From Sinohyriopsis cumingii (lineage: Eukaryota > Mollusca > Bivalvia > Unionida > Unionidae): DNA of 64,000 bases. Below are positions 41,540 to 54,396 of this stretch, piece after piece. The stretch is taken from positions 16,748,630-16,812,629 of the forward strand of contig CM068828.1 of the NCBI GenBank assembly GCA_028554795.2, in the 5' to 3' direction. The notes below the pieces were generated by a model. That model saw only the letters and a program-made list of their open reading frames with translations. It ran no database searches and was not told the DNA's origin. Within the stretch, counting starts at the first letter, position 1; each line of letters opens with the position of its first letter. Both the position numbers and the translations under genes were made by a program.

Positions 41540-43497
41540 AAGAGTCAATTCAGCTGACTATAAAGCAGGCCAAGATATAATTCAGCTGAATATAAAGCAA
41601 GCCAAGAGTCAATTCAGCTGAATATAAAGCAGGCCAAGAGTCAGTTCAGCTGACTATATAGCAGGCCAAGAGTCAATTCAGCTGACTATAAAGCAGGCCA
41701 AGATATAATTCAGCTGAATATAAAGCAGGCCAAGAGTCAATTGAGCTGAATATAAAGCAAGCCAAGAGATAATTCAGCTGAATATAAAGCAGGCCAAGAG
41801 ATAATTCAGCTAAATATAAAGCAAGCCAAGAGATAATACAGCTGAATATAAAGCAAGCCAAGAGTCAATTCAGCTGAATATAAAGCAGACCAAGATATAA
41901 TTCAGCTGATTATAAAGCAAGCCAAGAGATAATTCAGCTGAAATATAAAACAGGCCAAGAGTCAATTCAGCTGAATATAAAGCAAGCCAAGAGATAATTC
42001 AGCTGAATATAAAGCAGGCCAAGAGATAATTCAGCTGACTATAAAGCAGGCCAAAAGATAATTCAGCTGAATATAAAGCAAGCCAAGAGTCAATTCAGTT
42101 GACCATAAAGCAGACCAAGATATAATTCAGCTGATTATAAAGCAGGCCAAGAGATAATTCAGCTGAATATAAAGCAGGCCAAGAGTCAAACCAGCTGAAT
42201 ATAAAGCAAGCCAAGAGATAATTCAGCTGAATATAAAGCAAGCCAAGAGATAATTTAGCTGAATATAAAGCAGGCCAAGAGTCAAATCAGCTGAATATAA
42301 AGCAGGTCAAGATATAATTCAGCTGAAATATAAAGCAGGCCAAGAGATAATTCAGCTGAATATAAAGCAAGCCAAGAGATAATTCAGCTGAAATATAAAG
42401 CAAGCCAAGAGATAATTCAGCTGAAATATAAAGCAGGCCAAGAGTCAGTTCAGCTAAATATAAAGCAAGCCAAGAGATAATTCAGCTGAATATAAAGCAA
42501 GCCAAGAGATAATTCATCTGAAATATAAAGCAGGCCAAGAGATAATTTAACTGAATATAAAGCAAGCCAAGAGATAATTAGCTGAAATATAAAGCAAGCC
42601 AAGAGATAATTCAGCTGAAATATAAAACAGGCCAAGAGTCAAATCTGCTGAATATAAAGCAGGCTAAGAGATAATTCAGCTGAATATAAAGCAAGCCAAG
42701 AGATAATTCAGCTGAATATAAAGCAGGCCAAGAGTCACATCAGCTGAATATAAAGCAGGCCAAAAGAAAATTCAGCTGAATATAAAGCAGGCCAAGAGTC
42801 AATTCAGCTGAATATAAAGCAGGCCACGAGTCAGTTCAGCTGAATATAAAGCAGGCCAAAAGATAATTCAGCTGAATATAAAGCAGGCCGAGAGTCAATT
42901 CAGCTGACTATAAAGCAGGCCAGGCCAAGCGTCAAATCAGCTGAATATAAAGCAGGCCAAGAGATAATTCAGCTGAATATAAAGCAAGCTAAGAGTCAAT
43001 TCAGCTGAATATAAGGCAGGCCAAGAGTCAATTCAGCTGAATATAAAGCAGGCCAAGATATAATTCAGCTGAATATAAAGCAGGCCAAGAGTCAATTCAG
43101 CTGAATATAAAGCAGGCCAAGAGTCAGTTCAGCTGAATATAAAGCAGGCCAAAAGATAATTCAGCTGAATATAAAGCAGGCCAAGAGTCAATTGAGCTGA
43201 TTATAAAGCAGGCCAAGAGATAATTCAGCTGAATATAAAGCAGGCCAAGAGTCAGTTCAGCTGAATATAAAGCAGGCCCAAAGATAATTCAGCTGAATAT
43301 AAAGCAGGCCAAGAGTCAGTTCAGCTGAATATAAAGCAGGCCAAGATATAATTCAGCTGAATATAAAGCAAGCCAAGAGTCAATTCAGCTGACTATAAAG
43401 CAGACCAAGAGATAATTCAGCTGAATATAAAGCAGGCCAAGAGATAATTCAGCTGAATATAAAGCAAGCCAAGAGATAATTCAGCTGAATATAAAGT
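41540..43497 (+). repeat. 32-bp satellite array, about 60 units
   Basis: Units contain CAGCTGAATATAAAGCAGG followed by CCAAGAGTCAATT or CCAAGAGATAATT. The two variants alternate irregularly, and some units carry an extra A (GAAATATAAA). Every unit contains an E-box-like CAGCTG and most contain TATAAA. Frames on the minus strand (LACFIFSS repeats) are by-products of the repeat. Confidence 0.93.
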
Positions 43498-44514
43498 AGC
43501 ATATTTGTTCACATAAAACTACTTAATTTCTTCCTTACTTATGCTATACTATTTAACTGTATTGTCATCAGAATAATTGATGCTGATCTCTGTTTTAATC
43601 AGTAAATGCAATCTTTAAATCTTGTTGCTTCTAAGAGACTGCAAGATACCGTTTTCGATGATAGCAATCGACAATTCAAGGTCTGTATTGTCTTGCATGT
43701 TAGTTTGGAACTCAACTAACTTTTACCACACTTTTATACGATCTCCAAATAACGCAGTACATGTTATCTCTTGATTGCGTTTGTTGCTTTTGTGTTACAC
43801 TTATACAATATTTGTCATCCTCTGAAAACTCGCAAATCTACCGCAATGGAGCTTTGTGTCACTATATATGTTGATAACATTATTTCAGTTCATGTCAATT
43901 AATGCTCTCTACCCAAGTTTAAATCAAAATATTAAAATGTTCGGACTCTGGTACATCGAGTGTCTGCTCTGCGTTAGAAATGTATCAATATGGACATTGC
44001 ACTTTAAACATCCACAAGTGTGCCCGTTGTGTTGTCGACATGTATAGGTGCTCCACTTCTTTCTTTGAAACAAGAAATATTTTCTTTGGAACATAATCGA
44101 ATCCCTAAGCGAGATAGAAATATAAATATTGTAAAGTAGTACAAGGTTTGCTTGCAGGTAAAAAGCGATTAAAAGGGAACACATATGATCTCGTACACCT
44201 ACATAAGATGGTTCATGTAAGATAGTACATGCTCCACTTTCTTCAGTACTCATTTAAGACACCTCTAATGTATACGGTATTTTTCCCCGAAATCATCACT
44301 TTGTCAGCCAGCAAAGCGAAATGAATAGGATTTTGACATTCTTATAAGATTTATTGGAAAAACTCAACTTTAAACAATCAGATAAAGAAGAATGGAGCAA
44401 AACATATAATCAGCAAACAAAAAGCCATAAACTTACACAAATATTGAATGTTTCATGCAATGTTTCTCTTCTTGAAGAGCTTTTTAATCACCCACCAATT
44501 CCTTATGCCTTTAA
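43498..44514. other. Host intergenic DNA, nothing recognised
   Basis: Short frames on both strands lack coding character. No known repeat is recognised. Confidence 0.5.
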
Positions 44515-44690
44515 CCATGACGCCCACCAACTCCTTATGCCTTAAACCATGCCGCCCACCAACTCCTTATGCCTTAAACCATGCCGCCCACCAACTCCTT
44601 ATGCCTTAAACCATGACGCCCATCAACTCCTTATGCCGTTAACCATGACGCCCACCAACTCCTTATCCTTTTAACGGCGAGAACCACCTT
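44515..44690 (+). repeat. 32-bp minisatellite, about five units
   Basis: Units with GCCCACCAACTCCTTATGCC, mostly exact, just upstream of the LINE. Confidence 0.85.
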
Positions 44691-44727
44691 CTTTTTATCC
44701 CTTTAACATTGACGCCCACTTATTATT

Positions 44728-46094
44728 CTAAAAGTAGTCAATGACATTCTCTCTGCGTTGGATAGCGGAACGATTGCAGTCCTCACCCTCATTGATTTGT
44801 CTGCAGCATTTGACACAATAGACCATGATATATTGCTTCACCGTCTCCAGCATGTATTTGGCATTCATGATACAGCCTTACTGTGGTTCAAATCCTACTT
44901 GGTCAACAGGACACAAATTGTATCTGCAAATGGAATACACTCCAACCCAGTTGATCTATGTTGTGGTGTTCCAGAGGGGTCTGTTCTTGGACCTGTTCTC
45001 TTCATTCTGTACACTCAATCGCTCTCAAGTGTCATATATCATCATCCAGTGTCTCACCAATTGTACGCTGATGACACCCAAATATACAAATCTAGCCACC
45101 CAACTGAAGTTGATGCTACCAGCCAAGGTGTAGAGAGGTGCTTTTCTGATGTGAAATCATGGATGACATGTAACAAGCTGCAGATGAATGATGATAAAAT
45201 TGAGGCCAATCTGATCACAACACAACGACTTTCTCATTCATATCCTTTACCTCAAACAATAAATATCAGCAACACCAACATTAAATTCACACAATCAGTA
45301 CGAAACCTAGGTGTTACTCTGGACAGTACTCTCACATTGCACCAACATGTCATGAACATATGCAAGGTTGCATATCTTGAGCTGAGACGCATCAGCTCAG
45401 TTCGCAAATATCTTTCAGTTGATGCCACTAAAACACTTGTGTGTTCATTAGTACTTTCAAGACTGGACTATTGTAACTCAGTTCTGTCTGGTTCATCTCA
45501 ATATCTGCTCCAGAAACTTCAAAAAGTTCAAAACACAGCTGCTTGGATCATATTTAGAGTACCACAATAAGAGCACATCTCCCTGCTGCTCTGTACCCTA
45601 CAGTGGCTATCCATTCGATCCAGAATCAAACACAATATTTGTTCTCTGTGCCTCGTTTCACTGTCGGAGTCTAGTCCAACGTACATATCCGACCTCACCC
45701 ATGTGTACTTACCAGCAAGATATTTACACTCGTCTTCTGATAATCGTATACTCATTATTCCAAGTATGAAAACAAAGTCATATGGACAGCGTTCTTTTGC
45801 ATACCAGGGCCCAGCAACGTGGAATGAATTGCCCACTGAACTTAGACACAAAGACACAGTAATCACATTCAAGAGGGCTCTCAAAACTCACTTATTTCGA
45901 CTGCAAGAACAATTTTAAAGACCTAATAATGTTTCCTACCTTAAATATTCCCAGCATGTTTTTTTAATGTTTTCTAATTTCATGGTGTCTGTTTTTGTAA
46001 TCATATCTTTATATGTTTCTTTTTTTATCTTATAGGTGTTGTCTAATGTTGTAAAGCGCTATGAGCTTCTAAAGATTAGGCACTATACAAAGAC

Positions 46095-46128
<34 letters not shown>
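44728..46128 (+). mobile_element. CR1/L2-like non-LTR retrotransposon, 5'-truncated
   Basis: The reverse transcriptase frame begins inside the domain (KVVNDILSALDSG) and has the DLSAAFDTIDHDILL, GVPEGSVLGPVLFILYT and YADDTQIY motifs. It stops at 45570 (TAA), and the homologous C-terminal region continues in another frame to 45918 (SYGQRSFAYQGPATWNELP). The endonuclease is missing. The element ends in an (ATT)n tail at about 46098-46128. It is a dead-on-arrival copy with at least one frame break. Confidence 0.88.
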
Positions 46129-46129
<1 letters not shown>

Positions 46130-46799
46130 GTATCCCTTTAATCTTGAGATCCACCAACTTCTTATCATTTTAAGCTTAGTACAAAGCCGAAAAATGGAAC
46201 TGAATCAAGGACAATGCAGTCGAAATAGTTGAAAAAGTAATTTAAAACCAACAATAAGTAAATATACATTAACGACTAGCACTACTAGTCTCTGCATGTT
46301 GTGGTCGTCGTTCAAAATGTCTTCTAACGTTATAATAATTACTATATTATATTATATTATGATCTTAATTTTCAAATGTTTAGTAGCATTGAAAATAAAA
46401 AAATCTTAATTGACAAACTTTATAAAATAATGTAATTGTTCAGTTTTTATTATTCTTATTTTAAAATACTGGTTGGCAGGAACATGGTATGTATATGACA
46501 TACGCCTATCCCATGCGGTCATATCTAGTATATTTCCAGGGAGGTAACATGACCTCTGTGTATAAAGATAAGGTCCGGGCACCAGCGTCATCATTTACGA
46601 CGTTTGAAAACTTTCAGACACTAGGGTAAGTCTCTATGTCATAATTTAGGTCAATTTATTTTTGCAACAAATTTCGCAGCATATCAAATATTACACTTCT
46701 AAAAAAGAAAATACGTGGCATTACATACGACTTGAGGTGCGGTCTCAGTGAAAATAATTCTGAAGGCAAGTCATTCGCATTCTCTGTTAATTTCTTGTT
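46129..46799. other. Host intergenic DNA, nothing recognised
   Basis: AT-rich, with short (ATT)n and TATTA runs near 46350. No gene seen. Confidence 0.5.
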
Positions 46800-47630
46800 T
46801 TATGTCTGCTTTTCTATATTGCTTCTGATATACAGATTCTGACTAAATGTTTTTATATACATATTTTGCTTGCATAAGTTCGATGTATAGATTCGGCTGA
46901 CGTGTTTTGGAGATGCACATTCAGATAAAATTTGATATACATATTTTGGTTGCATTAGTATGACGTGTACATTCTGGCGACACGTTTTTGATATACACAT
47001 TCTGGTAATATAGATTTGATATACACTTTATGGTATCACGTTTGATATACAGCTTATTGTATCATGTTTGATATACTCATTCTGGTTTCCCAGTTTCATA
47101 CACACTTTCTGGCATACATATTCTTGTAACATGTTTTACATAACATTTTGGTAACATGCTTTTGATATTCGCATTCTGGTTTCATTGTTTAGTATACACA
47201 TTCTGGTAACATATTTTTGACATAACATTCTGCTAACATCTTTTTTGGATATTTGCATTCTGGTTTCATTGTTTAGTATACACATTTTGGTAACATATTT
47301 TTGACATAGCATTTTGCTAACATGTTTTTTGGATATTTGCGTTCTGGTTTCATTGCTTGGTATACACATTCTGGAAACATTTTTTTTACAACATTCTGGT
47401 AACATGCTTTTGATACTTAAATTCTGGTTTCATTGGTTGGTATACACATTCTGGTAAAACAATGTTGACATAACATTCTGGTAACATAAGTTTCTCATAC
47501 GCATTATGGATCAGTCTATATGGTATACACGCTCTGGTGCGATGTTTTATTTATACTTTCAGGTTCCTCGTTAGTAATCTTCTCATTCTGATTATGTTTT
47601 TTTTTCGATATACACATTGTGGTAAGATGT
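46800..47630 (+). repeat. Degenerate tandem repeat array (about 26-32 bp units)
   Basis: Many diverged units resemble GATATACACATTCTGGTAAC. Some longer pieces (TTCATTGTTTAGTATACACA) recur at about 100-bp spacing, suggesting a higher-order unit around 47170-47400. Confidence 0.7.
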
Positions 47631-47661
47631 GATCGTTATTAAAATCCTTGTGACATTAAGG

Positions 47662-47729
<68 letters not shown>

Positions 47730-48329
47730 GCTGTATCATTAATATACCACAAGATGCATACATTTTTCATCAAAAGGAAACTTGGCCTGCCGAGTTTCCT
47801 TATAATGAAACACTGATACAACGAGTGGTATATCATTGATACAGCGTACATACTATACATATATTTTATTTATATCACATACAAATACACATATTTGCAC
47901 TTTGAATGGAGATACAGTATGCTTTGGGCAACTGTGTATTGACCGAGTGAATGAACTCTTCACATCCCTGCGAGTGTGTGACCGCTACAAAAGTAGTTCT
48001 ATGATCACAATCACATGCAAATTGTTAAGTTGAATTTTTTCTTTTGGAGTTTCTATTTTTATTCATATTTGTTGAATCAATATAAGACACACTCGTGATT
48101 TAAACATGAATTATAGATTTTGTAAAGAAAATAGTGCACTAGAAACACGATTAGCTTCATGTACACTGACCCTGAACTGTCAGTCATTCAAGTACTGGCG
48201 TATTGAAATTAGCTTGATATAGAAACTAAGCAAGATGGCGAACAAACAAGAAGTAATTAAAATATTATAATATATTGACAGTTCATTTAAGTCATTGTTC
48301 CGCTTTAATTAACATTTCTAAAGAATACA

Positions 48330-48401
<72 letters not shown>

Positions 48402-48447
48402 TAACTTCCAAAGTCATGGACATTCACTGGTATCTAGCTATGATAAT

Positions 48448-48485
<38 letters not shown>

Positions 48486-48654
48486 TAATTAATAATCGAT
48501 TTCTTAAACATTCCAATTGGTTCATCAAACAATAACCGACAAATTTTAACTTATAGGCTTAGTGTCGACTGGCTATTGCAACTAGATATCATTGATATTA
48601 TGAACACTGTATATAGACCCAAAAGAACCCGTAAACATACTGTTACGACGAACC
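47631..48654. other. Host DNA with (AT)n, (CT)n and (GA)n microsatellites
   Basis: (AT)n at 47664-47726, (CT)n at 48331-48397, (GA)n at 48451-48480. An inverted copy of a GTACGCTGTATCA stretch flanks 47727-47850. No gene seen. Confidence 0.6.
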
Positions 48655-48905
48655 AGATTTGTTGTTGTGGGGTTTAACACCATTGTCAGCACACGATAGG
48701 CTATGCATGGCGGCCAGTATTAATGGTGGAGGAAGAACCCGGGAAAACCCCGCGAAGAACCATCGACCCACGAGAAGCTACTGGCAAGCTTTCTCACATA
48801 CCCACATTGGCCGAATCCTAGACTAGAACCTACGCAGAAGTGAGATGGCAGTGATCCGTAACGGAGAGCGCTTTAGACCACTCGGCCACTCACGGCCCCA
48901 AGCCA
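48655..48905 (-). mobile_element. tRNA-derived SINE, family 2
   Basis: On the minus strand GTGGCCGAGTGGTCTAAAGC resembles a Leu/Ser-tRNA A box and is followed by GGTTCTAGTC (B box). The body contains GAAAGCTTGCCAGTA, GGTTCTTCCTCCACCA and GTTAAACCCCA, shared with 50505-50735. Confidence 0.75.
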
Positions 48906-49213
48906 GATTACGTTACTTAGTACAAGTTCAGGTTTGATGTTTTCGTCCAGCGCAATGTGTTTTACTCACTCACCCCAGAGTTTTGCTTATTTTATTCCTT
49001 ACGGACGAGAGGGGAGTGGGGAATGGAAAATGAGAGGGTTCCGATGAAATTGTGTGCTATTTTAATTTCATTTATTAACTGGGACTATTAATACTTTTTA
49101 TCGTTATTTTCATATGTCATTTATGATTAATGAATGAGTAGTAATTCATAATTGACTTATAGGCCTGCAGTGGAAAGAATGTTTATTTATTCGTATTATT
49201 GAGCCATGGGAGG

Positions 49214-49289
<76 letters not shown>

Positions 49290-50504
49290 TTAAAAAATCT
49301 TGTTTTATCTTTAATGGCCTTCGTTTGTGCCAGAGTTGTCTGCAAATCTACAACCACTTATAGCTTTCCTATGCTTCCATCAGTGCATGACGATATTTAT
49401 ATAGCCATGCATAGATTAAATAAAATTTTAACTTTATTATTAGTGTTTTCAAACCAGATTCAGGATAGTTACGATGAGCAGGACTTCAACTGATTCTAAT
49501 CTCATATAGAAGACTTGAGGACAATCTGGAAAAAGTATCTGTAATTTCCTGACAGCTGGTCAATGTTATTTACTAAACACTGTCATATAAATGCACACTG
49601 GCATAGATTAACTGTTCTTTGAAATGATCAAGACATTAGGTTTAAACGCCGTTCAATTATTCAGTTTAGAATTAATATGTGCAACCTTTTAAGTCGGTCA
49701 CAAAGTAGCTTTTATTCGGTTCTTTCTCGGAAGTACTCCAAAAAGCAGTGATGTAAAACAGTCGAGGAATTCCGTTTGCAACGAATCTAATAACAACAAC
49801 ATTCATAAGTGGCAGATTAGAGAGGAAATGAAGAGAGTCAGGTCCTCTTTCTTTAAGCGGAACTGACACGAAAAAGAGTGTATTTGATAAAACTAAGGCT
49901 CGGGTGAATATTGTTGATCAGAAAGGGCCCTGAAATACTTCGAAGGGCGAACATTTCCTGAAGACAAACCCAGCTGTTGCGGATTTCCATTTTATTTGGT
50001 AGGCATACAACACGGACTTGCAACAGATAATTTACTTCAGTCATTTCTTTAAAGAAACATAATCGAAAATTATAGGCCGAGTGCTCTAATATATAAAAAT
50101 CAAAATGCAAATAGCGTATCACATAATTATCATCTACGATATCCTTCATATCGTGGTGTTTGCCGATCAACATTGGATTAATTATTACGCATGTGAACAA
50201 TGGCCGGGTTTCTTAGAATGAGAGTGAGATCACATGGTTCACACTGTTCTTAAATGTAGATACTATTTATTTTTAATGGCAACCAATCATTTTTAAGACC
50301 AATGTCTTTAAGATTCAGTACTATTCAGATATTTTGGCATATACTTCTTTAAGCAGATAACGGCGGCATTGGGGCTTTAACCTCATGGTCGAGTGAAGGT
50401 ACGTATTTGAAAGATATAAAAGCGAAAGGAATAAAGAAGTGACAAATATAGAAATTAGAGAAATCATGGCCTGCTGTACAAATCTTTACGAAACTCTAGG
50501 GCAC
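48906..50504. other. Host intergenic DNA with (AT)n microsatellite
   Basis: (AT)n at 49217-49287. A minus-strand frame at 49853-50200 has no recognisable domain. Nothing else recognised. Confidence 0.5.
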
Positions 50505-50735
50505 CAGGTGATTGAGCTGACTAAGGCGGCTACCTTTGGACACCATTGACATTTCACCTCTGACCGCGTGGGTTCAAGTCTTGGGTATGTGAGAAAGCTT
50601 GCCAGTACAGTAACTTTCCGTTCGTCAGTGGTTCTTCCCCGGGTTTCCTTCGTTTCCTGTGTTCTTCCTCCACCAAATATAGTGACCTCTCTATATACCT
50701 TATCAAGAGCTGACGCGTGACGTTAAACCAACAAA
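50505..50735 (+). mobile_element. tRNA-derived SINE, family 2, second copy
   Basis: A B-box-like GGGTTCAAGTC, then GAAAGCTTGCCAGTA, TTCTTCCCCGGGTTTCC, TCTTCCTCCACCA and GACGTTAAACCA, in the same order as at 48905-48655. Confidence 0.75.
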
Positions 50736-50948
50736 AGAAACAAATAATTTACAGGCTCTTGTTTGGTATAGATATCAAAGAGTTACTTGAGAGATACTAG
50801 CTTGAATTTATCGACCTGATCTCTTGAAATCAAGCGAGATGTGGTTGAGTAAGTCTAAATATTTGATTGATTTTGAGATAAATATTGAACTGGACGCATT
50901 GAATCGCTAATTGCATATGGATTTACAGACATTTGTTTTTACTTTCAG
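50736..50948 (+). promoter_or_regulatory. Intron end and splice acceptor before the LRR gene
   Basis: A pyrimidine-rich TTTGTTTTTACTTTCAG ends at 50948, directly before the ATG at 50949. The coding exon therefore probably follows a 5' non-coding exon that I cannot locate. Confidence 0.5.
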
Positions 50949-52328
50949 ATGGATATCTTCAACGGACTTATCCTTTACCAATGTCTGATGCTAACTTTAG
51001 CTGCCACTGGCTGTCCTAATACACGTGAATGCACGTGCACATTCGAATTAATTGATTGCTCTATACGAGGCCTAACGAACATCCCAGCATTTACGTCCTC
51101 AGACACTGTCCTTCAAACACTTCGTCTTGATAACAACAATCTCAGCTATATCCACAATAATAGCTTCTTTGGCATAAAGGTGTCAGATATTCTGCTAAAT
51201 CACAATAGCATCAGCTCGATTGATCATGGGGCGTTTAATGGGGTTGGGGACCGACTAAACGAACTTGACCTGAGTGGTAATGACCTAAGACATCTTCCAA
51301 CATCTATAGGAACACTGCATCGTATACAGAATCTTGACATATCTAATAACCCTATCGACCTGAGAGCATTTAACACATTAGATGCAGAGGATGTTCTGCG
51401 AAGAGTTGGTGATACTCTCTACGAATTCAGTTTTGGACATGATGCTATTAATGAATGGCCACACACGCTTCGTCATCTTGTGACTTTGAAGACTCTTAAC
51501 GTGTTGGGTGGATCTTTTAAGACGCTTCCCCCTGGAGCATTCCTTGGCTTTGAAGGGACTTTGTTGAACCTTCGCATCGAAAATACAAAGCTAATTGCTA
51601 TCCCCGTCGCTTTGTCCAGACTCATTTACCTTGAGAGACTAAACTTTGATCACAACCATTTCATAGGGGACGCTGGAATTCTAGTTCCCGCTTTCTCCTC
51701 GGCGATCTTGAGACATTTGACAGATCTTACTCTAAAGGACGACAGACTCACCGTGTTTCCCAATATCCTCAAATATTTGCAACATGTGCGTAGACTCAGT
51801 CTCGAAGGTAACAAACTCGATGTTATCGGCGATAATTCTATCCAAATCATCGAATCAAGCAACGTGGAAGACCTGAGCTTGAGAAATTGCAGCCTAAATC
51901 GTGTCCCAGGTGCCATTTCCCGTATGAGAAATCTCAGTATACTGGACCTATCGAAAAACAGCATCCGTACTTTTGAGCGGAACGATTTTACAAACATGAG
52001 CCGGATCACGAATCTTACCGTATCAGACAATCCACTGAGTTACATTTCTCCCGACGCCTTTAACGGGGAGAGTAATTTGATGTACCTGAACCTGCAAGGC
52101 ACCATGTTAACGGAAATACCTACGGCAATCAAGAGCACTCCTTCGCTAAGAGACATCATCCTTCCAAGTGACCAGATCATGTGCACATGTGATCTCGCGT
52201 GGCTGAGGATGTACATGGACCAATACAGACACCAACTACACGTTCAAGGCACGTGCGAAACCATCATATCCGAGATTGAAAACTATCTGAATACCTTCAT
52301 CCCTATGTGTCCAAATTATTACGGATAA
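50949..52328 (+). CDS. Secreted leucine-rich-repeat protein (host gene)
   Basis: 459 residues in a single open exon. A signal peptide-like start (MDIFNGLILYQCLMLTLAA) is followed by a cysteine cap (CPNTRECTCTFELIDCS), about a dozen LRRs (for example LDLSGNDLRHLPTSIGTLHR and LNLQGTMLTEIPTAIKS) and a C-terminal cysteine cap (CTCDLAWLRMYMDQY ... CETIISE ... CPNYYG). There is no membrane segment, so it is probably extracellular. LRR proteins of this type bind ligands or adhesion partners; the specific partner is unknown. Codon use and the splice acceptor mark it as a host gene rather than part of the Polintons. Confidence 0.85.
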   Translation: MDIFNGLILYQCLMLTLAATGCPNTRECTCTFELIDCSIRGLTNIPAFTSSDTVLQTLRLDNNNLSYIHNNSFFGIKVSDILLNHNSISSIDHGAFNGVGDRLNELDLSGNDLRHLPTSIGTLHRIQNLDISNNPIDLRAFNTLDAEDVLRRVGDTLYEFSFGHDAINEWPHTLRHLVTLKTLNVLGGSFKTLPPGAFLGFEGTLLNLRIENTKLIAIPVALSRLIYLERLNFDHNHFIGDAGILVPAFSSAILRHLTDLTLKDDRLTVFPNILKYLQHVRRLSLEGNKLDVIGDNSIQIIESSNVEDLSLRNCSLNRVPGAISRMRNLSILDLSKNSIRTFERNDFTNMSRITNLTVSDNPLSYISPDAFNGESNLMYLNLQGTMLTEIPTAIKSTPSLRDIILPSDQIMCTCDLAWLRMYMDQYRHQLHVQGTCETIISEIENYLNTFIPMCPNYYG

Positions 52329-54271
52329 GGGACATATTCATCTCTTTTCTTCTACATTATCCGAACACCTCCATAGACTATAGTGAAGAGTATTTTTAAA
52401 TTTGATAGGATATCATTTTCATGTTTTTCCCCCTTCTTTAGCAGTTTATTGTTAAGGGACATATGCATCCTATTAATGTTTACCTTACCTGAGCACCTTT
52501 ACTATTTAAAGATAAACGTTTGTTTAAGGTAGGTTTCAGCATAGTCGTAAAAATTCATTAATTTTTTTTCTTTCAATTTGCCATTCAATGGAAAAGCAGA
52601 CATATGGCTCTATTGTTTTAATATGAGATATGAAAACTTTTTACGACCAATTCATTAATAAATAAAAAACCAATATTAACTACACTGTTACTGATATTTA
52701 ACTGAATATTAAAGTTAAAAGCGTATACTGAAGGTCCTTTTAGGTACAAAAGGAGGATGTCAGTGTAATAACTTCGTTGTCTATTTTGTTCCGCGCAAGC
52801 GTTGTCCAATCCTTGCTAGAGGTTTCCGCGTCACCGGTTACTGATACAAACTTATAACTATTCCGCATCTTTTAGGAAGCAATACGAGTAGTCTAGTTCA
52901 ACCAGACTCTCGTGTCACTCTCGTGAGAACTCCGTCATACTGAGGACTGATCAAAATATATATTGGGCTTTATTACCAATAGACGACGCTTGTTTAAAAC
53001 TTTGTTAAATCAAAACTACGGTGACGTTTCTCCGTATCTCTTAGATTGTTTTCCTAGATAAACGTCTGCAATCACTCCAGACTTATTTCTAGATTTTTTT
53101 CTAGATAAACGCCTGCATCATTCCAGACTAAATGAGGTTCAAACGCTAGAACACTATCTTAGAAAACCAATATGTAAGCAGACGCCAATGGAGGAGTCTC
53201 GTATTAATCATCAAATGAAACTGTTATGGTGTATACAAAAAAGGCTCCATCTTATCACCAAGAAGACGTTATATAAAATAGGCAAAGCTGAGAAACGAGC
53301 TGAGTATCGTGTATTTGTGTACTGACTGACATTTTGAGTAAACCGACTGATTGCTTCTCCGTGCAATGGAGGAATACATGCAGATAACAACAACAATATT
53401 TAGTGATGGTATGCCCATGCTTTGAATAGTGTCATGTCTCGTTCTTCGCCTGTGCATAAGAAGTGAATATTAATTTACCAGACGAATAACTAAACTTTAT
53501 TTGAAATCATGACTGTATGTTTGGGAATGATAGCCTTCTCTTCCTTGTTGTTGATTTAATTGATCTCAATATTGTATTCTGCGTTGAATTAATCAAAGGA
53601 AAAAGTTAAGTGACACACTACAACAGAGCAATAATTGTCGACGTAACAATTAACTTGAAAGGAATCTTTATTGTCAAAGTTCAATAAAATTCACTCCAGA
53701 TTGCCAAGGTGGAATAATTTCCACGCTTCTCTACCAGGTTTATGTCAATGACATGTTGAAGTTGATACAAGAGTCCAAATTAAGAATAAAGGCAGTATCA
53801 GTTCTTTCTTAAAACATGGTTTGCTGATGGCACCACACATGTTGTGAGAACTCCTGCCCATTTGCAAGAATGTTTGGTATTACTCACTTGTATTTGGTAA
53901 CCTGGAATTTAAAAATCAGTTTGAATTAGAGTTGCAACGTTATTTTCAAACGCAGCAGACAGAAGAAAATGTTCACTTTCAAGTCTAAAATCGATCCAAA
54001 CGTTATTGTGATTTTCGGAGGAACCGAACACGTAGGTATTCTTATATGCTCATACATGCGGTGTGCAGAAAATAGAAAAAGCACGTTCAAAAGGAAGAAA
54101 TCAATGTATGTTATTATCCTGATTGGGAAAAAGGAAGATAACTTAGGCTTCTAGCAACTTCAAATTATGTCGTATTCCTGAGAAAACGTTGTCCAAACGA
54201 ATATTTTAAATGTGATATTATGCCTTTCTTTGCAGGATTGACCGTGTGAAACAAAATGAAAATGAACGTAT
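52329..54271. other. Host intergenic DNA, nothing recognised
   Basis: AT-rich flank and 3' region of the LRR gene. Two partial copies of TCTAGATAAACG-CTGCA-TCA lie near 53055 and 53100. No further gene seen. Confidence 0.5.

Positions 54272-54396
<125 letters not shown>

Noticed and set aside
41540..43497. Regularly spaced repeats suggesting a CRISPR array
   Set aside because: Units are directly tandem with no unique spacers, in a eukaryotic context; it is a satellite.
48840..48905. Leu/Ser tRNA gene on the minus strand
   Set aside because: The tRNA-like head is joined to a body shared with a second copy at 50505, so it is a SINE.
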